Part shown: piece by piece, positions 1 to 6,503 of the stretch
Position numbering within the stretch: the stretch's first letter is position 1
Layout: every line of letters begins with the position of its first letter
NCBI GenBank assembly: GCA_002478955.1
Contig: DLKK01000072.1
Span: 3,143 to 15,282 of the forward strand
Source: Treponema sp. UBA7590
GTDB taxonomy: Bacteria > Spirochaetota > Spirochaetia > Treponematales > Treponemataceae
Direction of reading: 5' to 3'
DNA: 12,140 nucleotides
The notes under the pieces: model-generated
Databases searched by the model: none
What the model was told of the DNA's origin: nothing
The model's input: the letters and a program-made list of their open reading frames with translations, nothing else
Made by a program: the position numbers and the translations under genes

Positions 1-488
1 GTGGAATTGTTACTTCTGCAAGCGTAATTTTGGGGCAGGAACTTGGAGCTGGCAAACTTGAGCAGGCCAGAAAATATAAGAACTGGGTTTTAAGCGGTGC
101 AACAATTTTCGGTGTGATTTTCATGCTGATTGGTTTTGGTACTACAGGAATTGTTCCGTTTGTGTTTAAAAATCTTACTCTTGAGGCTCAGAGAATTGCA
201 AGGCACCTTATTCTTGTTGCGGCGGCATATCTTCCGCTGTGGGCTTTTTTGAACGGTCAATATGCGGTTTCAAGAACTGGTGGAGACACAACTATGGGTG
301 TTATCTGTGACACAGTTGCTAACATTCTTTTTATTGGCGGAATGTTGATTCTTACTTTTCTTACAAAACTTGGACCGATTGAAATGTATGCGATTGTTAA
401 GCTAAGCGATGTTGCAAAAGCCCTGATTGCGCATTTTTGGCTGAAAAAAGAGCGTTGGCTTGTGAATCTTACAGTTGCTGAAAAATAG
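1..488 (+). CDS. MATE-family efflux transporter, C-terminal part (5' end outside the window)
   Basis: The reading frame is open to the left edge (first whole codon at base 3), so only about the last 162 residues are visible and the true start is outside. The visible protein begins with a segment reading SVILGQELGAGKLEQARK, which fits the conserved G-x-x-x-GAG-x-x-x-x-A loop of MATE (multi-antimicrobial extrusion) transporters. Hydrophobic helices follow, and then an RTGGDTTMG stretch that resembles the C-terminal half 'GD' loop of the family. MATE proteins are inner-membrane exporters driven by Na+ or H+ gradients; the substrate cannot be told from this fragment. The stop is TAG at 486-488. 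The next gene begins about 35 bases downstream on the same strand with no terminator between, so the two may be co-transcribed. Confidence 0.85.
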   Translation, partial: GIVTSASVILGQELGAGKLEQARKYKNWVLSGATIFGVIFMLIGFGTTGIVPFVFKNLTLEAQRIARHLILVAAAYLPLWAFLNGQYAVSRTGGDTTMGVICDTVANILFIGGMLILTFLTKLGPIEMYAIVKLSDVAKALIAHFWLKKERWLVNLTVAEK

Positions 489-523
489 ATTCTTTGGAAA
501 TTGCTTTTATGGGGGAAAATATG

Positions 524-913
524 ATGAAAAGATTTGTTTGCGTTGTTTTTTGTCTGTTGCTTGGGGTTTCAGGCGTTTTTGCGTGCAAATTCAACAAAAG
601 AACTCATAAACTGACTGAATGTGCGGAATATAAAAATGTTCCTATGCCGGAAAAATGCAAAAAAGCGCACAGCGAATATAATTCGTGGCTGATAACAGAA
701 ACAAAGGAAAAATTTAGGAAACAGATTGAAACTACAAAAAATGAGCTGAAGGAAACTTCCAGGCAGGTTGAAAAAGATACAAAAAAAATTGTTGACCAGG
801 CGGATAGTACGGGAAACAAGGTGAAAGATTCATTCTTTAAATTTCTTGAGAAGAATCTTTTTTCATCAGATTCGGAAACAGAAACAACCGAGGATTCCAA
901 AAGCGATGAATAA
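524..913 (+). CDS. Small exported Cys-containing coiled-coil protein, possible lipoprotein
   Basis: I do not recognise this 129-residue protein. Residues 1-20 form a clear signal peptide: MKR, then a hydrophobic core ending GVSGVFA. Cys21 follows directly. The sequence before it (V-F-A-C) is a loose lipobox; spirochaetes tolerate relaxed lipoboxes, so lipidation is possible but cleavage by signal peptidase I is also possible. The mature part has further cysteines at 33 and 45. A charged Lys/Glu-rich stretch (about 58-92) looks helical or coiled-coil, and the tail is acidic and Ser/Thr-rich (SETETTEDSKSDE). I chose ATG 524 because GGGGGA at 511-516 lies 7 bases upstream; ATG 521 and ATG 509 and a TTG at 494 are alternative starts in the same frame. 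It lies between the MATE gene and a strong terminator. Function unknown. Confidence 0.7.
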   Translation: MKRFVCVVFCLLLGVSGVFACKFNKRTHKLTECAEYKNVPMPEKCKKAHSEYNSWLITETKEKFRKQIETTKNELKETSRQVEKDTKKIVDQADSTGNKVKDSFFKFLEKNLFSSDSETETTEDSKSDE

Positions 914-914
914 T

Positions 915-948
915 AAAAAAGGGGCTTTTATGCAGAAGCCCCTTTTTT
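915..948. terminator. Bidirectional rho-independent terminator between convergent genes
   Basis: Six A (915-920) precede GGGGCTT (921-927), which pairs with AAGCCCC (936-942), followed by six T (943-948). The A and T runs also pair, making the hairpin symmetrical, so it should stop the exported-protein transcript on the plus strand and glyA on the minus strand. It fills nearly all of the gap between the two stop codons. Confidence 0.93.
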
Positions 949-953
949 ATGTG

Positions 954-2453
954 TTATTTTACAAATTCTTTTTTAAGGAAGTCCAGGTCAAGTTCCGGGT
1001 AAAGAACATGAGCGGAAAGCAATTTGTTCACGCGGTTTTTAGCTTCTTCCTGAACTTTAGGATCAAGATTGATTTTTCCTTTTGCAGGTTTTCCATCTTT
1101 TGTAAGTCCAGGTTTTGTGCCTTTAAGAACAAAATCGATAATAGAAGCAACTTCTTTCATATCTTCTGTGTTAAAGCCAAGTGTTGTAAGCCCCGGAGTT
1201 CCGATTCTGATTCCAGAAGTCCACCATGCGCCGTTTTTGTCGTAAGGAAGTGCGTTCGCATTTGCTGTGATTCCGCAGTTGAATAAGGCTGCTTCTGCCT
1301 GTTTTCCTGTAAGACCATAGACTGTAACGTCAACAAGCATAAGATGATTATCTGTTCCGCCAGTCTGGAGCGGCATTCCCAGAGCTTTGCATGCTTCCGC
1401 AAGTGCCTGTGCATTTTTTACAACGTTTCGTGCGTATTCCTGGTATGCAGGTGTATTTGCCTCTTTCAGCGCGATTGCTTTCGCAGCCATTACGTGTCCT
1501 AAAGGACCTCCAAGAACCATAGGACATCCTTTGTTTACGTAATCAGCATATTCTTTTTTGCAGAGAATCAATGCGCCTCGTGGTCCGCGCAAAGTCTTGT
1601 GGGTTGTTGTTGTGACAATGTCAGCCCATTTTACAGGATCGTAATCATCTGTAAGAACTTTTCCTGCGACAAGACCAGCGAAGTGAGCCATGTCAACCAT
1701 AAGAACTGCTCCGCATTTGTCTGCGATTTCACGGAATTTTCTGAAATTAATCTTTCTTGGATAAGCCGAATATCCTGCGAGCAAAATAAGCGGTTTTACT
1801 TCCATTGCCTGTTTTTCAATTTTGTCGTAATCAAGAAGTCCTGTATCTTTTTCAACACCGTAAGGATGACTTTCAAACATTCGGGCAGAGACATTCATTC
1901 TGTAGCCATGCGTAAGATGTCCGCCGCAAGAATAGTCAAGACCCATAAGACGCTGGTTTCCGAAACGTTTTCTGAGCATATCAAACTGCTCTGCAGTCAA
2001 ATCATTCAGAGACTTTACGCCAAGTTCCTCCAGTGTTGGAGTTTCAATCTTTGCGGAAAGAATTGCCCAGTATGCAACAAGGTTTGTGTCAGCGCCGGAA
2101 TGTGGCTGGACGTAAGCGTATTCTGCTCCAAAAAGTTTTTCAGCTTCATGCGCTGCAGTGTTTTCAACTGCGTCGATATTTACGCATCCGCCGTAATAGC
2201 GGTGTTCCGGATAGCCTTCTGCGTATTTGTCTGTTAAAAGGTTTCCCATTGCGGCTTGAACATTGAGCGAACAATAGTTTTCAGAGGCTACAAGTTTTAG
2301 GTGGCTTCTCTGGTTTTCAAGCTCGTTTACAATGGATGCGGCGATTTCCGGGCCTACTGCGGCAACCTGCTGAAGGTTTGCCACATAAGAACACATTGCT
2401 GCGTTCGGTTTTCCATTGCAGGATGAAAGATATTCTTCCAGTGGTGTTGACAT
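954..2453 (-). CDS. glyA: Serine hydroxymethyltransferase (long Treponema-type form)
   Basis: This enzyme converts serine and tetrahydrofolate to glycine and 5,10-methylene-tetrahydrofolate in the cytoplasm, using pyridoxal phosphate. Visible motifs are LVASEN (54-59), YAEGYPEHRYYGG (77-89), the PLP-ring aspartate in LMVDMAHFAG (Asp254), and TTTTHKTLRGPRG with Lys286 as the PLP Schiff-base lysine. At 499 residues it is longer than the usual bacterial enzyme of about 417-420. The extra length is an N-terminal extension of roughly 30 residues and an insertion around 131-175. The active-site motifs are intact, and Treponema GlyA proteins are known to be long, so this is a lineage form and not a fusion artefact. 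The start is supported by GGAG (complement of 2459-2462) five bases before ATG. It lies 61 bp downstream of an RRM gene on the same strand and ends at a strong terminator. Confidence 0.97.
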   Translation of the reverse strand: MSTPLEEYLSSCNGKPNAAMCSYVANLQQVAAVGPEIAASIVNELENQRSHLKLVASENYCSLNVQAAMGNLLTDKYAEGYPEHRYYGGCVNIDAVENTAAHEAEKLFGAEYAYVQPHSGADTNLVAYWAILSAKIETPTLEELGVKSLNDLTAEQFDMLRKRFGNQRLMGLDYSCGGHLTHGYRMNVSARMFESHPYGVEKDTGLLDYDKIEKQAMEVKPLILLAGYSAYPRKINFRKFREIADKCGAVLMVDMAHFAGLVAGKVLTDDYDPVKWADIVTTTTHKTLRGPRGALILCKKEYADYVNKGCPMVLGGPLGHVMAAKAIALKEANTPAYQEYARNVVKNAQALAEACKALGMPLQTGGTDNHLMLVDVTVYGLTGKQAEAALFNCGITANANALPYDKNGAWWTSGIRIGTPGLTTLGFNTEDMKEVASIIDFVLKGTKPGLTKDGKPAKGKINLDPKVQEEAKNRVNKLLSAHVLYPELDLDFLKKEFVK

Positions 2454-2458
2454 ATAAA

Positions 2459-2462
2459 CTCC
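2459..2462 (-). promoter_or_regulatory. Shine-Dalgarno site of glyA
   Basis: On the minus strand GGAG lies five bases before the glyA ATG, which fixes the start at 2453. It is one of the few clear ribosome-binding sites in the window. Confidence 0.75.
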
Positions 2463-2514
2463 ATAAATAATTGTTTTTTTTGATAGCTAAGTTTACTTTT
2501 AAAAGGTGCTTTTT

Positions 2515-2781
2515 TCAATAAGATGAACGTCTTTTTGTCTTGTCTTCTGCGATAGAGACTCGTACTTTTCGCCCGTCAATGTCTTTTCCCTTTAAGTCTG
2601 AAATTGCTTTTTCCGCATCATCGTCGTTTGGCATCTCAACAAAGCCGAATCCTTTTGAAAGTCCGCTGGTTTTGTCCTTTATGATTGTTGCTGATGTGAC
2701 TTCGCCGAATTGTGCGAATTTTTCTTTAAGATTTTCTTCTGTGGTCTTGAAATTAAGGTTACCTATGTATATTCTTTTCAT
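2515..2781 (-). CDS. Single-RRM RNA-binding protein
   Basis: This 88-residue protein is essentially one RNA recognition motif. RNP2 is IYIGNL (residues 4-9) and RNP1 is KGFGFVEM (43-50), with the aromatic residues that stack on RNA bases at Tyr5, Phe45 and Phe47. The pattern beta-alpha-beta-beta-alpha-beta fits the domain end to end, and a short basic tail (KTKRRSSY) follows. Such small RRM proteins occur in cyanobacteria, spirochaetes and some other bacteria and are thought to bind RNA, but their targets are mostly unknown; no specific role can be given here. It starts at ATG 2781 with no convincing Shine-Dalgarno sequence. glyA follows 61 bp downstream without an obvious terminator, so read-through into glyA is plausible. 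Upstream it shares a 35-bp gap with the divergent phosphate transporter gene, so its promoter probably reaches into that gene's 5' end. Confidence 0.93.
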   Translation of the reverse strand: MKRIYIGNLNFKTTEENLKEKFAQFGEVTSATIIKDKTSGLSKGFGFVEMPNDDDAEKAISDLKGKDIDGRKVRVSIAEDKTKRRSSY

Positions 2782-2804
2782 ATAAAGACTTTGCTGAATT
2801 TTTT

Positions 2805-2808
2805 AAGG
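2805..2808 (+). promoter_or_regulatory. Shine-Dalgarno site supporting a TTG start
   Basis: AAGG lies 8 bases before TTG 2817, the only reasonable start that includes the first membrane helix of the Na/Pi transporter. It therefore supports the rare TTG initiation codon. Confidence 0.55.
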
Positions 2809-2816
2809 TTAATCAA

Positions 2817-3680
2817 TTGGTTTTAAATTTTATTGGACAGATTTTAAGTTTTGCCGGTGCGCTTTGTCTTCTTCTTTTTGGAATGGACATGCTTTCTAAC
2901 GGTATTCAGAAAGGGGCGGGAAGCAGCCTTCAGACTCTTCTTGGAAAAATAACGGGAAACAGGTTTTCCGCGGTTTTGACAGGATTTGCGGTTACTGCGA
3001 TAATCCAATCTTCCGGGGCGACAACTGTAATGGTTGTAAGTTTTGTTAATGCGGAAATTCTTTCGTTGACACAGGCGATTGGAATCATTTTTGGCGCAAA
3101 TATTGGAACAACTGTAACCGCGTGGATTGTCTCGTTTTTCGGATTTTCATTCAGCATGGAAGCCGCCGCTGTTCCGCTTTTTGGTCTTGGATTCATCCTT
3201 CAATATTTTAAGAAACTGAAAATTCATAATTTTGCGTACTGTTTCATGGGCTTTGCAATTTTGTTCATGGGACTTGGGCTTTTAAAAGATTCAATGCAGC
3301 TTGGTCCTGCGGCAATAAATTTTATACAGAAACTTACGGATATTGGCGTTTTTGGGCTTTTGCTCGGAGTTCTGATTGGAGCTTTTTTTACGGCGCTGAT
3401 TCATTCTTCTTCCGCAATGACGGCGATTGTGCTTGCGATGGCGGCAAACGGCTCTCTCACATGGAAACTTTCGGCGGCAATTGTTCTTGGAAGCAATATT
3501 GGTTCTACTGTTGACGCGGTTATGTCTTCTTTCAAGGCAAATATAAATGCAAAGCGCACTGCGGCTGTTCATGTTGCCTTTAATGTTACTGGAACTCTGA
3601 TTGCGCTTATATTTTTTGATCCGTTCCTGCGTTTTGTGGATTTTCTGATTCCGGGAACTCCTGCTTCACACGGTTTTTAA
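2817..3680 (+). CDS. Na+/phosphate cotransporter-type membrane half, cut by a frameshift
   Basis: This 287-residue product is the membrane part of a Na/Pi-cotransporter II-related protein (NptA/YjbB type), which moves inorganic phosphate across the inner membrane. The two inverted family repeats are visible: QSSGATT (64-70) with GANIGTT (93-99), and HSSSAMT (196-202) with GSNIGST (225-231). A conserved H-x-x-F-N segment is at 252-256. The start is TTG 2817 with AAGG upstream. The frame ends at TAA 3678-3680 just where the family continues with a second HTxFN block. That block (HTVFNLCATLIFLPF) is present in the +1 frame from 3667 and runs into the PhoU half, so the two parts look like one gene split by a frameshift (see the next entry). 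A sequencing error, a real mutation, or recoding at TTT-TAA could each explain it. Confidence 0.88.
   Translation: MVLNFIGQILSFAGALCLLLFGMDMLSNGIQKGAGSSLQTLLGKITGNRFSAVLTGFAVTAIIQSSGATTVMVVSFVNAEILSLTQAIGIIFGANIGTTVTAWIVSFFGFSFSMEAAAVPLFGLGFILQYFKKLKIHNFAYCFMGFAILFMGLGLLKDSMQLGPAAINFIQKLTDIGVFGLLLGVLIGAFFTALIHSSSAMTAIVLAMAANGSLTWKLSAAIVLGSNIGSTVDAVMSSFKANINAKRTAAVHVAFNVTGTLIALIFFDPFLRFVDFLIPGTPASHGF
3663..3680 (+). other. Frameshift point within the Na/Pi cotransporter gene
   Basis: The upstream frame reads P-A-S-H-G-F-stop. The +1 frame reads H-T-V-F-N-L from 3667, matching the family's AHTxFN motif. One extra T at 3665/3666, or loss of one AC pair from the CACAC at 3667-3671, would restore a continuous protein. 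The stop context TTT-TAA also sits on a run of five T (3674-3678), where a P-site tRNA could slip forward by one base, but no upstream stimulator is visible. Confidence 0.75.
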
Positions 3681-3693
3681 TCTTTGCGCAACA

Positions 3694-4449
3694 TTGATTT
3701 TTTTGCCGTTTGTGAATCAAATTGCTTTCCTTGCACAGAAATTTATAAAATCATCACAAAAAGAAGAGGATTTGCATTACAAGCTTCCTGTAATTTTGCC
3801 TAAAAACCACATTTCCGCTGATGTTTATTCGTTCCAGATGCAAAAGGAAATTGCAAAAATGTCGAGCCGCGTCATGGGAATGATTGATTTGATTGCTCAG
3901 GGCATAACCAGCGATGGCGAGGAGATCCTGAAATTTGCCGAAAAAATCACTGCGGATGAAGCTTATGTTGACGAGATGAACGAGGCGATTTCTCATTTTC
4001 TGCAGATTTGTTCGCGCCTTGAGAACGCAAACCATAATGACCGCCAGAATTATTCGCGCCTTATCCATGTGACGCAGAGCATAGAAGACCTTAGCGATGA
4101 ATGTTGCTCAATGATGCATACGGTCGCAAAATATATTTCTGAAAAAACTATCACGCAAGGCTCTGGCAGGGTCAGAAAACTTCTTTCGTATCTTGATCAG
4201 GTAAGAATTTTTTATGAACAGGCTTGTACTTTTATTGCGCTTGGAATTTCGGATGATGAAAGAAATATGTCCGCACAGATTGAGGATAAAATCGACCAGA
4301 ACAAAAAAGAACTGCAAAAGGCAAGCCGGAAAAGAATTGAAGCCGGTGGCGATGTAAAAGCTGAACTTCAATATATGGATATTGTCAGAAAAATCGAAAG
4401 AGCCGGCGATTGTGTGTATGCAATCGTCCAGGCACTTTCTTCAAAGTAG
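3694..4449 (+). CDS. PhoU-domain half of the Na+/phosphate cotransporter (separated by the frameshift)
   Basis: The first residues (LIFLPFVNQIAFLAQKFI) are the end of the membrane domain, and the rest is a cytoplasmic helical PhoU-like domain. PhoU-like features are the repeated acidic/basic helices and the closing motif D-I-V-R-K-I-E-R-A-G-D-C near the C-terminus, the family's E-R-x-G-D signature. In related single-chain proteins of about 550 residues the PhoU part follows the membrane part directly, probably tuning transport to phosphate status. The frame is open upstream from 3667, giving the missing HTVFN block. TTG 3694 has no Shine-Dalgarno sequence, and no later start has one, so independent translation is poorly supported and continuity with the upstream frame is the better reading. 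The stop TAG at 4447-4449 directly touches the stop codon of the convergent gene. Confidence 0.85.
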   Translation: MIFLPFVNQIAFLAQKFIKSSQKEEDLHYKLPVILPKNHISADVYSFQMQKEIAKMSSRVMGMIDLIAQGITSDGEEILKFAEKITADEAYVDEMNEAISHFLQICSRLENANHNDRQNYSRLIHVTQSIEDLSDECCSMMHTVAKYISEKTITQGSGRVRKLLSYLDQVRIFYEQACTFIALGISDDERNMSAQIEDKIDQNKKELQKASRKRIEAGGDVKAELQYMDIVRKIERAGDCVYAIVQALSSK

Positions 4450-5178
4450 TTATTTGATTTTCTGGCTGCGGACTTTGTCAAGGTATTCTTTCAGGCTTTC
4501 TGCAAGATTTTTTTCCGCCTTATATGTAAGAAGATAGCGGATTTTTTCTTTCCGTTCCTCGTGTTTCTGCTGAAGATGGTTCTTGTAGTTTTCGATTCTG
4601 AATACAATCTTGTTTTCTGCTGCGAATTTTCTGATTTTTGCCATAACCTGAAATGAGCTGAAAAGGTCAACCGCGAAAATTCCGTAGAAAAATCCAATTA
4701 CAAATGAAAACGAAATATGGTTTGTGAACCAGTAAAGCCAAGCTTCAATGTGCGGATGAATAAGAAAATAATAAACCGCGCTCAAAATCCACCAGAAAAA
4801 AGTATAAAGCGGACAGATGATTCCCTGGATATTTCCCCATTGGCTGCGGTAGTCCCAGAGCATAATTTTCATTCCTTTGATAAAAATCAGTCCGGCAACA
4901 TATTCAAATGCTGTGATTGCAAGAGCCATAAGGGCAAAAAGAACGACTTTCTGCAAGGTCGGATTCTGGATAAACGAAACATTTATCTGGGAAAGAAGAA
5001 ACAGGACGATAAGCGAAATTCCATAAATCGGAAGATACGGACCGGTAAGAAATCCCGGATTTACCCATTTTTTTTCAACGCCCTTTAGCGGAGAAAATCG
5101 CCTGTAAATTACTTCGATTGCCCAGCCAATTATGCTTCCTACACAAAATAAAAATGCTAAAACTAAAAATAAAGACAT
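4450..5178 (-). CDS. CmpB-type putative ABC-transporter permease family membrane protein
   Basis: This 242-residue integral membrane protein matches what I know of the family labelled 'putative ABC-transporter type IV' (ABC_trans_CmpB). The N-terminal helix with GSIIGWAIEVIYRRF, followed by KKWVNPGFLTGPYLPIYG, is the family's hallmark. About five to six hydrophobic segments lie between residues 3 and 180. The last 60 residues are strongly charged (many Lys, Glu, Arg) and probably cytoplasmic and helical. Despite the family name, no ATPase partner is encoded next to it and its transport role is unproven. The stop (complement of 4450-4452) abuts the stop of the PhoU-domain frame, leaving no space for a terminator. 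Upstream of the start there is no clear Shine-Dalgarno sequence, but a perfect 18-bp palindrome lies 17 bp away. Confidence 0.82.
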   Translation of the reverse strand: MSLFLVLAFLFCVGSIIGWAIEVIYRRFSPLKGVEKKWVNPGFLTGPYLPIYGISLIVLFLLSQINVSFIQNPTLQKVVLFALMALAITAFEYVAGLIFIKGMKIMLWDYRSQWGNIQGIICPLYTFFWWILSAVYYFLIHPHIEAWLYWFTNHISFSFVIGFFYGIFAVDLFSSFQVMAKIRKFAAENKIVFRIENYKNHLQQKHEERKEKIRYLLTYKAEKNLAESLKEYLDKVRSQKIK

Positions 5179-5195
5179 AATAGAAAGATAATGAG

Positions 5196-5213
5196 TTGAT
5201 TTATATAAATCAA
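5196..5213. promoter_or_regulatory. Perfect 18-bp palindrome upstream of the CmpB-type gene; candidate operator or promoter
   Basis: TTGATTTATATAAATCAA is perfectly self-complementary. It lies 18-35 bp upstream of the start at 5178 and contains a TATAAA-like -10 on the minus strand, so it could be a dimeric regulator's operator overlapping the promoter. The AT-richness makes chance occurrence possible, and no regulator is encoded nearby. Confidence 0.4.
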
Positions 5214-5217
5214 TATT

Positions 5218-5245
5218 AAAGCCCGGTTGCCGCTTTCTTTTTTTT
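5218..5245 (+). terminator. Terminator-like hairpin with T-tract on the plus strand
   Basis: AAAGC (5218-5222) and GG (5225-5226) pair with CC (5230-5231) and GCTTT (5232-5236) around a TTG loop with a two-base bulge. Next come C and eight T (5237-5245). The T-tract serves the plus strand, where the nearest upstream gene is the PhoU half ending at 4449. On the minus strand the same stem could weakly end the SLC13-like gene, but the following sequence TTTAATATT is a poor U-tract. Confidence 0.4.
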
Positions 5246-5312
5246 CTCGTTCATTCAATATGGATTCAGCAACAAAAATCGACATTTTATCTGATTATCC
5301 GCGGTTGGATGA

Positions 5313-6467
5313 TTATTGTGCGGAACGTATCAGCCAAAGCTGCGGAAACACTACGATTAAAAAAAACACAAGACTTATCGCGGTAAAATAAAAGATGAAC
5401 TTCAACGAGTTTTTTGGATATTCCTTTGAGTAAATTCTTAGGTTTATGACCGATGCGAGCGAACCGATTATTGAGCACAAACCCGCGCTGTCCAACCCGT
5501 AAAGCAAAGCCCTTAGATTTTTAGAGAACGGCCAAAGGACAATGCTTGCAGGAACATTTGATATAATCTGGCTAAGCAAAATGCTCCAGGCGTATTCGTG
5601 GTTCTTGACGTGCTGTTGTAAAATTCCCGCGATGAAACTGTTTCTGCAGATTGAGGAACTGAACGCAAAAAAACATAAAAATGTGAAAAGAAGAACGTAA
5701 TCAGTCCTTAAAAGAATTTTCGCGTCAAAAATCAAAACTGAAACAAGAACTGCGGCTGTCACAAAAGGCCAGAATCTTGTCCTCGTCACGATTGTGATTA
5801 CAACAAGAATGAACAGAATTAAATAAAAAATCCGTTGTTTCCGCCTTTCTGGAATCCATTTTTTGCAGAATGAATTTTTTTCTATATGGATTTTTCCGTG
5901 GATGTTTTTGCGGTAAAGAAATGCAATGAACAGGAGCAGCAGAAATGCGCTGAAAACCCATAGCGGAAGCATCATCAGCATAAAAGCCAGCGTAGAGATT
6001 CCGCTCTGGCTGTACAGATAAAGATTTTGCGGACTCCCGAACGGCGTAAGGAGCGAACCACGGACCGCGGCGATATTTTCAAAAGTCAGAACAGGAATTA
6101 TATATTTTTCTTTGTCTGCGGCTTTAAAAATCATCATTGTAAGCGGCACAAAAATAATAAGCGAAACATCATTTGTTACAAACATTGATGAAATAAAAAC
6201 AGAAAAAACAAGAAAAACTGAAATTCCAGAAATCGTTTTAAGGCTGCCGGTCTTTTTCAGAACAGGATTAAAAATATTTTCGCTTTTAAAACCTTCCAGA
6301 ACAGTAAGAAGCATAAAAAGCGTAGAAAGAGTTTTCCAGTCAATGTCATAAAAAAGATCTTTTGTTGGCGGAGTTATAAAAAAAGATGCGACCGCGACAA
6401 CGACAGAAACAGAAAGCATAATCTCTTTCTTCAACAAAAGCGCAATTTTTCTAAAAAACATTTTCAT
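5313..6467 (-). CDS. SLC13/ArsB/CitM-like anion permease
   Basis: This 384-residue membrane protein belongs to the ion-transporter superfamily that includes SLC13, ArsB, NhaD and CitM proteins. It has about ten hydrophobic segments. Family-like motifs are FVTND (96-100), the hairpin motif SLLTPFGSPQNLYLY (138-152), and SNVPAS (303-308) near the end of the second half. These loops line the substrate and Na+ sites in the superfamily, but the substrate (di/tricarboxylate, sulfate, arsenite or other) cannot be assigned. I start it at ATG 6467 (MKMFFRKI); ATG 6461 is two codons later. The frame stays open upstream to 6797, but that extra part is antisense to the peptidase gene and looks unlike protein. 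No Shine-Dalgarno sequence is visible. It diverges from the M28 peptidase gene across 36 bp. The protein is shorter than typical SLC13 members of about 450-480 residues. Confidence 0.85.
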   Translation of the reverse strand: MKMFFRKIALLLKKEIMLSVSVVVAVASFFITPPTKDLFYDIDWKTLSTLFMLLTVLEGFKSENIFNPVLKKTGSLKTISGISVFLVFSVFISSMFVTNDVSLIIFVPLTMMIFKAADKEKYIIPVLTFENIAAVRGSLLTPFGSPQNLYLYSQSGISTLAFMLMMLPLWVFSAFLLLLFIAFLYRKNIHGKIHIEKNSFCKKWIPERRKQRIFYLILFILVVITIVTRTRFWPFVTAAVLVSVLIFDAKILLRTDYVLLFTFLCFFAFSSSICRNSFIAGILQQHVKNHEYAWSILLSQIISNVPASIVLWPFSKNLRALLYGLDSAGLCSIIGSLASVINLRIYSKEYPKNSLKFIFYFTAISLVFFLIVVFPQLWLIRSAQ

Positions 6468-6488
6468 CAGGTAATATTTTACATTTTG

Positions 6489-6497
6489 TGCTATAAT
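6489..6497 (+). promoter_or_regulatory. Extended -10 promoter of the M28 peptidase gene, probably leaderless
   Basis: TGCTATAAT is a perfect extended -10 (TG-N-TATAAT). It ends six bases before ATG 6504, so transcription should start at or within a base of the A of ATG. No good -35 and no Shine-Dalgarno are visible, which is as expected for an extended -10 and a leaderless message. Confidence 0.65.
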
Positions 6498-6503
6498 TCT
6501 TCT

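Noticed and set aside
846..1286. 146-codon plus-strand open frame across the terminator
   Set aside because: It runs from inside the exported-protein gene through a strong terminator into antisense glyA; composition is not protein-like.
1599..2237. 212-codon plus-strand open frame
   Set aside because: It lies wholly antisense to glyA, is Cys/Phe-rich in a way typical of a reverse-strand shadow, and glyA is certain.
2454..2514. Glycine riboswitch upstream of glyA
   Set aside because: The 61-bp gap is too short and shows no conserved aptamer structure.
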